Source of the DNA: Quisquiliibacterium sp.
Lineage (GTDB): Bacteria; Pseudomonadota; Gammaproteobacteria; Burkholderiales; Burkholderiaceae_E
Length of the DNA stretch: 12,026 nucleotides
Assembly: GCA_030830765.1 (NCBI GenBank)
Contig: JAURMJ010000325.1
Coordinates: 1-12,026, forward strand
Reading direction: 5' to 3'
The stretch's first letter is position 1, and each line of letters begins with the position of its first letter. Both the position numbers and the translations under genes were made by a program. The notes beneath the pieces are model-generated. The model saw only the letters and a program-made list of their open reading frames with translations, had not been told where the DNA came from and did no database searches. Below, piece after piece: positions 7,508-12,026 of this stretch.

Positions 7508-8770
7508 TTAACCGGGTATCCGGTGCTCCAGCGCGTAAAGCGCCTCGACGTTTTCACGTTCTCGGATCAGGTAAACCTGACCGTCGTCGACCATGATCTC
7601 TGCTGGACGCGGGCGGGTGTTGTAGTTCGAACTCATCGCCATGCCATACGCGCCAGCCGACAGGACGGCGAGCAGGTCGCCCTCCTGAACTGTCAATCTG
7701 CGGTCGCGACCCAACCAGTCACCCGATTCACAGACAGGGCCAACGATATCGAACAGCTCGGCCTCTCCCTGGCGTACCAACACCGGAACGATGCGATGAA
7801 AGGCCTCGTAGAGCGCAGGGCGCATCAGGTCGTTCATGGCTGCATCAACGATCGCAAAGCGCTTTTCCGGACTGGACTTCAGGTACTCAACCCGGGTCAG
7901 CAGCAGGCCGGCATTGCCAACGATCGATCGACCGAACTCGAACAGTACCTCAAGCCCGGCCAGTGCCGGATGGGTATCAATGCGAGAAAACAGCGCGCTG
8001 AGCATGACGCTGCGCGCGGGTGGCGTTTCGTCGTCGTAGCAGATTCCCAGACCGCCGCCCAGATCAAGATGCTCAAGTTGGATACCGGCGTCTGTCAGCT
8101 GGGTGACGAGTTCGGCGACCTTGTCGAGGGCCGCGAGGAACGGTGCCAGTTCGGTGATCTGAGAGCCGATATGGCAGTCGATTCCGACGAGTTTCAGGCC
8201 GGGGAGGGTGCTTGCCTGTCGATACACATCCAGAGCACGATCGTGGGCAATCCCGAATTTGTTCTGCTTCAGACCTGTCGAGATATACGGGTGCGTGCCC
8301 GCATCGACGTCCGGGTTGACGCGCAGGGAAACCGGGGCGCGGGTACCCATCGCTGCAGCGACGCCTGATAGTCGCAGCAGTTCAGGCTCTGATTCGACAT
8401 TGAAGCAGCGCACGCCATGTTCAAGGGCCAGACGCATCTCAGCTTCGTTCTTGCCGACCCCCGAAAAGACCACTTTGGATGGATCAGCTCCTGCTGCAAG
8501 CGCGCGGTGCAACTCCCCGCCAGAGACGATGTCAAAGCCCGCACCGGCCCGCGCGAGCAGGTCAATTACGGCAATGTTCGAATTTGCTTTGAGCGCGTAG
8601 CAGACAAGCACTTTGCGTCCGGCAGCTGCTTGGGCGAATTCGGCGTAGGCCGACTCGATTGCCGAGCGGGAGTAGACATAGAGTGGCGTGCCGTATTGCC
8701 TGGCCAGGGAGTCGAGCGAAACGCTCTCGGCATGCAGCGTGCCGTTGCGATCGGAAAGCCAATCGTTCAT
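7508..8770 (-). CDS. lysA: Diaminopimelate decarboxylase
   Basis: PLP-dependent fold III decarboxylase that converts meso-diaminopimelate to L-lysine, the last step of the pathway. Length is 420 residues, normal for the family. The PLP-binding lysine is Lys61 in CYALKANSN. The barrel also shows HIGSQ (200-204) and the phosphate-binding GGGLG (238-242). The cross-subunit motif CESGD (347-351) and the C-terminal AYGMAMSSNYNTRPRP complete the signature. One oddity: the segment usually read as EPGR is EFGR here (278-281). The ATG at 8770 gives a typical N-terminus with no obvious Shine-Dalgarno. It lies 37 bases downstream of lptM on the same strand and converges on msrQ with 38 bases between stops and no T-tract terminator. 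Besides lysine supply, it draws on diaminopimelate, the cross-linking residue of the wall that the PBP1A encoded nearby builds. Confidence 0.97.
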   Translation of the reverse strand: MNDWLSDRNGTLHAESVSLDSLARQYGTPLYVYSRSAIESAYAEFAQAAAGRKVLVCYALKANSNIAVIDLLARAGAGFDIVSGGELHRALAAGADPSKVVFSGVGKNEAEMRLALEHGVRCFNVESEPELLRLSGVAAAMGTRAPVSLRVNPDVDAGTHPYISTGLKQNKFGIAHDRALDVYRQASTLPGLKLVGIDCHIGSQITELAPFLAALDKVAELVTQLTDAGIQLEHLDLGGGLGICYDDETPPARSVMLSALFSRIDTHPALAGLEVLFEFGRSIVGNAGLLLTRVEYLKSSPEKRFAIVDAAMNDLMRPALYEAFHRIVPVLVRQGEAELFDIVGPVCESGDWLGRDRRLTVQEGDLLAVLSAGAYGMAMSSNYNTRPRPAEIMVDDGQVYLIRERENVEALYALEHRIPG

Positions 8771-8807
8771 GAGTAAACCGTTGTGCTTTTTACAGAGGAG
8801 CGGAAGT

Positions 8808-8969
8808 TCAGCGTGAAGGCCGGAGCTGTGGCGATTTTTCCGGGGATGACTCTTGCTTTTCCGGGATGTCGGGAGGAATTTTAGGGAAATATAGCGGACC
8901 GCGTTGGCCGCAGCCGGAAATCCCGAGCAGCACAGCTAGAATCGCTGCACTGACGAACAAGCTTTTCAT
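8808..8969 (-). CDS. lptM: LptM (YifL/LppL)-type small outer-membrane lipoprotein
   Basis: A 53-residue gene easily missed because of its size. The product opens MKSLFVSAAILAVLLGISGC, a lipoprotein signal peptide whose lipobox ISGC ends at Cys20, the residue to be lipidated. Right after comes GQRGPLYFP, close to the CGxxGPLYLP signature of the LptM/YifL family; the rest is a Pro, Ser and Lys rich tail. In E. coli LptM helps assemble the LptD-LptE translocon that inserts lipopolysaccharide. The position just upstream of lysA is typical of proteobacteria and supports the call. Its start is only 14 bases from the divergent cyaY start, so its promoter must lie inside cyaY or the signals overlap. 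No clear Shine-Dalgarno is seen. Confidence 0.93.
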   Translation of the reverse strand: MKSLFVSAAILAVLLGISGCGQRGPLYFPKIPPDIPEKQESSPEKSPQLRPSR

Positions 8970-8983
8970 CGAGGCAGTCTAGC

Positions 8984-9307
8984 ATGAGCGAACAAGAGTT
9001 TCAGGAGCAGTGCGAACGCATTTTGCGCGGGATCGAGGATGCGCTGGATGCCTGCGGGGCTGATGTCGAATCAAGCCGTATGGACAAGGTGTTGGAACTT
9101 GAGTTCGACGATGGTTCGAAGATCATCGTCAACGGCAACGCGCCTGTCCGGGAGGTCTGGATTGCAGCCCGTTCAGGTGGCTTTCACTTTCGCCATGTCG
9201 ACGGACAGTGGCTCGACACGCGCTCCGGCAACGAGTTGTTCACGTTCCTGTCCGAACTGGTCAGTCAGCAGACCGGTGAAGCAATTGTGCTCGCGCCAGC
9301 AGCCTGA
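8984..9307 (+). CDS. cyaY: Iron donor/frataxin homologue CyaY
   Basis: Bacterial frataxin, 107 residues, a small cytoplasmic protein that binds iron and modulates iron-sulfur cluster assembly by the Isc cysteine desulfurase. The N-terminal helix is acidic (EQCERILRGIEDALD), forming the usual iron-binding ridge, and is followed by the beta-sheet segments VLELEFDDGSKIIVNGN and REVWIAARSGGFHF, then the family's WLDTRSGNELFTFLSELV helix. Length and motif order match the family. A GAGG at 8971-8974, 9 bases upstream, may serve as ribosome-binding site. It is divergent from lptM (14-base gap between starts) and convergent with mrcA (9-base gap between stops). Confidence 0.96.
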   Translation: MSEQEFQEQCERILRGIEDALDACGADVESSRMDKVLELEFDDGSKIIVNGNAPVREVWIAARSGGFHFRHVDGQWLDTRSGNELFTFLSELVSQQTGEAIVLAPAA

Positions 9308-9316
9308 TGGATCAGG
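9303..9316. repeat. Perfect 14-base inverted repeat between cyaY and mrcA stops
   Basis: CCTGAT-GG-ATCAGG begins inside the last codons of cyaY and fills the gap to the mrcA stop. It could form a short hairpin in both transcripts, but neither side has a T-run, so it is not a standard intrinsic terminator. May be chance. Confidence 0.35.
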
Positions 9317-11662
9317 TCAGTTCAAGGTGACAGGACTGCCAAAAGGTGAGACAACCGGGGTTTCGTTGACGCCTACCGAGGCTATGCCATGGCCGGGTGT
9401 CGTCTCCGCGTAGTACCAGTGATCGTCAATCTGCACCACCCCCGGTGGCACCTGCAGCGGTAGTTCGGGGACGCCTTGCAGCGCTTTGCCCATGTAGGCC
9501 ATCCAGATCGGAAGCGCCAATCCGCCGCCTGTTTCGCGATCGCCCAGTTTGCGGGGTTGATCGAACCCGACCCAGGCGATTGCCGCCATGCTTGGCTGAA
9601 AGCCCGCAAACCAGGCGTCATGCGAGTCGTTAGTGGTCCCGGTTTTTCCCGCAAGGTCACTGCGCCCGAGTGCTTTTGCCCGCACTGCGGTCCCCGAGTT
9701 GACCACTTCACGCAGCAAATTATTCATGATGAACGCGTTGCGACCGTCAATGACCCTTGCCGATTCCAGGCCTGCCCGGATCGGATTGGCTTTGGCCAGG
9801 ACGCGCCCTTCTGAGTCGGTGATCCGGCTGACCAGATAAGGGTCGATTTTGTAGCCGCCATTGGCAAAGACTGAATACGCGCCGACCATTTGCCACGGGG
9901 TCGCCGCGCCCGCGCCCAGCGCCATCGTCAGGTAGGGCGGATGTTTTTGCGGATCAAAGCCGAAGCGGGTCGAGTAATCCTGCGCATAGGTTGGGCCGAT
10001 CGTTTGCAGTACCCGGATCGACACCATGTTCTTTGATTTCGCAAGGCCGGTGTGAAGAGGCATCGGACCCTCAAACTTGCCGTCATAGTTCTTTGGCTCC
10101 CACAATTGGCCGCCAGTCACAGCAGGATCGATTGAAATCGGCGCATCATCGATGATCGTCGTGGTCATGAAGCCCTTCTCCAGTGCGGCCGAGTAGATAA
10201 AGGGCTTGAAGCCGGAGCCTGGTTGTCGCCAGGCCTGGGTGACCCGATTGAATTTGTTTCGATTGAAGGCAAAGCCACCAACCAGCGCACGTATTGCGCC
10301 ATCATCGGTATTGCAGGCGACCAGTGCGGCTTCGACCTCCGGTACCTGAGTGATTTCCCACTGATTCGGCTTGATTTCAGAGATGCGGATCACCGAGCCG
10401 CGGCGAATCCGTTTTGCAGCCGGCAAACGCTTGGTGAGTGCAGCCTGGGCGAACTTCAGCCCCTCGCCACGAATCTCGATCTCATTGCCAGGTCCGCGGC
10501 TGGCGCGCACCAGCCTGGGACTCGCTTCGAGTACGACAGCCGGTACGAAAACATTGATGTCACTGGCGTCCGCCAGGGCATTTTCAATCTGTTCTGCCAC
10601 ACGTCCAGGTTCAGTCGCAAGTTCGACGAAGGCTTCTGGACCCCGATAGCCATGACGTCGGTCGTAGGTGATCGTGCCCTCGCGCACGGCCGCATTGGCG
10701 GCTCTCTGCTCCTCACTGAGGATCGTCGTGTAGACGTTCAGCCCGGCCACATAGGTTTCTTCGCGAAACATTTCATAGGCGAGTGCGCGGGCCATTTCGG
10801 CAACGAAGGGCGCGTCGGTTGGGGCTGCTGCTGCCGATCGGGTCGAGCGCGCGTATTGCAAGGGTTCCTTGAGCGCAGCCTGATACTGGATCTGCGTCAA
10901 ATACCCGGTCTCGAACATCCGGCGAAGAATGTAATGTTGGCGCTCGGTAGCCCGTTTCGGATTGACCAGTGGGTTGTAAAGCGAGGGAGCTTTGGGCAGC
11001 CCGGCCAGCATTGCGGCTTCTGCCGCACTGAGCGCTGCGAGTGGTTTGCCAAAGTAGATTTGTGCAGCGGAGGCAAAGCCGTATGCACGTTTGCCCAGAA
11101 AGATCTGGTTGATGTAAATCTCTAGAATCTGCTTCTTGGTCAGACTTGCTTCAATACGCAGTGCCAGCAGTACTTCGTAGATTTTTCGCGTGTAGGTTTT
11201 TTTGCTCGAAAGAAAGAAGTTACGCGCGACCTGCATCGTGATGGTGCTGGCTCCCTGGTCTCGTCCGCCCGCGATCACGTTGGTCACTGCCGCCCTGGCA
11301 ATGCCGATGAAGTCGACACCAGAATGCTCGAAGAACCGCGCGTCCTCGGCCGCGAGGATTGAGTTGCGCATCACTGCAGGGACATCGTCAATTTGTACAA
11401 AATTGCGGCGTTCCTCGCCGAATTCGCCGATCAGTACACCATCCGCACTGAACACCCTCAACGGCAGTTTCGGGCGGTAATCAAGCAGTGCATCAATTGG
11501 AGGCAGCCGGTCGTTGGCCAGCAGCACGACGACGATCGCAATCATCGCTGCGCAGGTTGCGCCGATCAATGGCAGTCCGATCGCGTAACCTAGAACCCTT
11601 GGCCAGATCGGGCGACCCCTTGTACGGGCCTTAGACCGTTTCGATTTTTCCTGCTTTGGCAT
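9317..11662 (-). CDS. mrcA: Penicillin-binding protein 1A (class A bifunctional peptidoglycan synthase)
   Basis: Polymerises lipid II and cross-links the glycan strands on the outer face of the inner membrane. The 781 residues carry a basic cytoplasmic N-terminus, one membrane span at about 23-49, then a GT51 glycosyltransferase domain with catalytic Glu106 in AAEDARFFEHSGVD, GASTITMQVARN (137-148) and RKIYEVLLALRIE. A middle region (about 310-440) corresponds to the OB-like domain of PBP1A. The transpeptidase domain has the three penicillin-binding motifs: SxxK as Ser483-Gly-Phe-Lys486, SxN as Ser543-Lys-Asn545 and KTG at 673-675. All catalytic residues are present, so it should be active. 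The start at 11662 gives the expected short cytoplasmic leader, without a clear Shine-Dalgarno. It is divergent from pilM across 208 bases, an arrangement well known in beta- and gammaproteobacteria (also called ponA). Confidence 0.97.
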   Translation of the reverse strand: MPKQEKSKRSKARTRGRPIWPRVLGYAIGLPLIGATCAAMIAIVVVLLANDRLPPIDALLDYRPKLPLRVFSADGVLIGEFGEERRNFVQIDDVPAVMRNSILAAEDARFFEHSGVDFIGIARAAVTNVIAGGRDQGASTITMQVARNFFLSSKKTYTRKIYEVLLALRIEASLTKKQILEIYINQIFLGKRAYGFASAAQIYFGKPLAALSAAEAAMLAGLPKAPSLYNPLVNPKRATERQHYILRRMFETGYLTQIQYQAALKEPLQYARSTRSAAAAPTDAPFVAEMARALAYEMFREETYVAGLNVYTTILSEEQRAANAAVREGTITYDRRHGYRGPEAFVELATEPGRVAEQIENALADASDINVFVPAVVLEASPRLVRASRGPGNEIEIRGEGLKFAQAALTKRLPAAKRIRRGSVIRISEIKPNQWEITQVPEVEAALVACNTDDGAIRALVGGFAFNRNKFNRVTQAWRQPGSGFKPFIYSAALEKGFMTTTIIDDAPISIDPAVTGGQLWEPKNYDGKFEGPMPLHTGLAKSKNMVSIRVLQTIGPTYAQDYSTRFGFDPQKHPPYLTMALGAGAATPWQMVGAYSVFANGGYKIDPYLVSRITDSEGRVLAKANPIRAGLESARVIDGRNAFIMNNLLREVVNSGTAVRAKALGRSDLAGKTGTTNDSHDAWFAGFQPSMAAIAWVGFDQPRKLGDRETGGGLALPIWMAYMGKALQGVPELPLQVPPGVVQIDDHWYYAETTPGHGIASVGVNETPVVSPFGSPVTLN

Positions 11663-11702
11663 GTGCTGTCAGTGGATCAATGAGTGCTCGAACGTCTGGG
11701 TT

Positions 11703-11717
11703 GACCGCCTGGCGGTC
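11703..11717. repeat. Perfect 15-base inverted repeat upstream of mrcA
   Basis: GACCGCC-T-GGCGGTC, arms of 7 bases about a single central base, lies about 40 bases upstream of the mrcA start. As DNA it could be an operator; as RNA it could be a hairpin in the mrcA leader. A competing pairing, GTCGC (11715-11719) with GCGAC (11726-11730), would exclude it. No known regulator is recognised. Confidence 0.5.
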
Positions 11718-11743
11718 GCCTGATTGCGACGGAAGGCTGTTGT

Positions 11744-11758
11744 TTCAGGTGTCCTGAA
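11744..11758. repeat. Perfect 15-base inverted repeat upstream of pilM promoter
   Basis: TTCAGG-TGT-CCTGAA has 6-base arms about a 3-base centre. It ends 12 bases before the TTTACA box of the candidate pilM promoter, a place where an activator or repressor could act. Its centre is 41 bases, about four helical turns, from the centre of the inverted repeat at 11703-11717. Confidence 0.5.
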
Positions 11759-11770
11759 CGTTCTAAAAAC

Positions 11771-11800
11771 TTTACAGTGAAGAAAGAAAGTTGCTAGCAT
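11771..11800 (+). promoter_or_regulatory. Candidate sigma-70 promoter for pilM
   Basis: TTTACA (11771-11776) and TAGCAT (11795-11800) are separated by 18 bases, and the -10 box is preceded by TGC, an extended -10 feature. They lie in an AT-rich stretch about 70 bases before the pilM start. A second, weaker pair (TTGAAA 11802-11807, TTAAGT 11826-11831) lies just downstream. Confidence 0.45.
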
Positions 11801-11870
11801 TTTGAAAGAGTTTTAATAAAACCGCTTAAGTCTTTGAACAAAAAGGATTTTTCGGTTCAGAGGGGTTCCG

Positions 11871-12026
11871 GTGGCATTTAGTCTACCCAGTTTTTCCCGG
11901 CGGGCGTCTCCCGCTTTGATCGGGATCGACATCAGTACATCATCAGTCAAGGTCGTGGAGCTGTCCGATCTGGGCGCTCGCGGCGTCGGCCTGTTGCGCT
12001 ATGCGATCGAACCTCTCGAGCGCGGC
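11871..12026 (+). CDS. pilM: Type IV pilus assembly protein PilM, N-terminal part
   Basis: The first 52 codons of PilM, an actin-like ATPase (FtsA/MreB fold) that lines the cytoplasmic side of the type IV pilus machine and binds the N-terminus of PilN. After a short basic leader (FSLPSFSRR) comes LIGIDISTSSVKVVELSD, the PilM form of the first phosphate-binding strand of the actin fold. The start is a GTG, supported by AGAGGGG (11859-11865) 5 bases before it; no ATG fits the frame. The gene leaves the window at base 12026 with the frame still open. Its position divergent from mrcA is typical and predicts pilNOPQ downstream, outside the window. Confidence 0.93.
   Translation, partial: MAFSLPSFSRRASPALIGIDISTSSVKVVELSDLGARGVGLLRYAIEPLERG

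Noticed and set aside
7523..8368. 281-codon plus-strand open frame opposite lysA
   Set aside because: Antisense shadow of lysA, which has a complete set of catalytic motifs; no motif seen in the shadow.
10223..11125. 300-codon plus-strand open frame opposite mrcA
   Set aside because: Antisense shadow of the PBP1A gene; high-GC codon bias keeps the opposite strand open.

Overview
The window looks like a chromosome segment from a betaproteobacterium, probably near Rhodocyclales or Burkholderiales. The main evidence is gene order: lysA, a small lptM-type lipoprotein gene, cyaY, mrcA (PBP1A) and a divergent pilM lie together, with msrPQ, a diheme cytochrome c4 gene, engB and hemB alongside, an order I associate with that class. 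Protein motifs agree. Composition is moderate (about 57% GC for bases 361-660 by hand count). No RNA gene, CRISPR array, insertion sequence or phage gene was found.

The left edge is the exception. Bases 1 to about 300 are about 76% GC by hand count. On the minus strand they encode, in an open frame running off the window, the central part of an acetohydroxyacid synthase. Its wording resembles plant and green-algal plastid enzymes more than bacterial ones. The frame stops matching exactly where a nodI-like ABC ATPase, missing its N-terminal half, begins on the plus strand. Two genes cut mid-domain at one point, with a sharp GC change, suggest a chimeric join (assembly, amplification or a real rearrangement), not normal gene order.

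Layout after the join. Bases 290-2040 (+): nodI (3' part), nodJ and cutA, a likely operon of an ABC-2 exporter and a CutA1 protein. Bases 2078-4981 (-): engB, hemB and corA, transcribed in that order. Bases 5061-5830 (+): cytochrome c4 with a structured 3' region and a strong intrinsic terminator. Bases 5929-7469 (+): msrP and msrQ, the periplasmic methionine sulfoxide repair pair. Bases 7508-8969 (-): lptM then lysA. Bases 8984-9307 (+): cyaY. Bases 9317-11662 (-): mrcA. Bases 11871-12026 (+): the start of pilM.

Most genes are conserved housekeeping genes: haem synthesis, ribosome assembly, lysine and diaminopimelate metabolism, peptidoglycan synthesis, outer membrane assembly, iron-sulfur metabolism, electron transfer and type IV pilus assembly. 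I see no previously undescribed multi-gene system. The points worth a second look are the junction near base 300, an apparent CTG start for msrQ overlapping the msrP stop codon, the structured 3' region of cytochrome c4, the apparent absence of ccsBA (resBC) genes between cytochrome c4 and msrP, and two perfect inverted repeats in the mrcA-pilM intergenic region.
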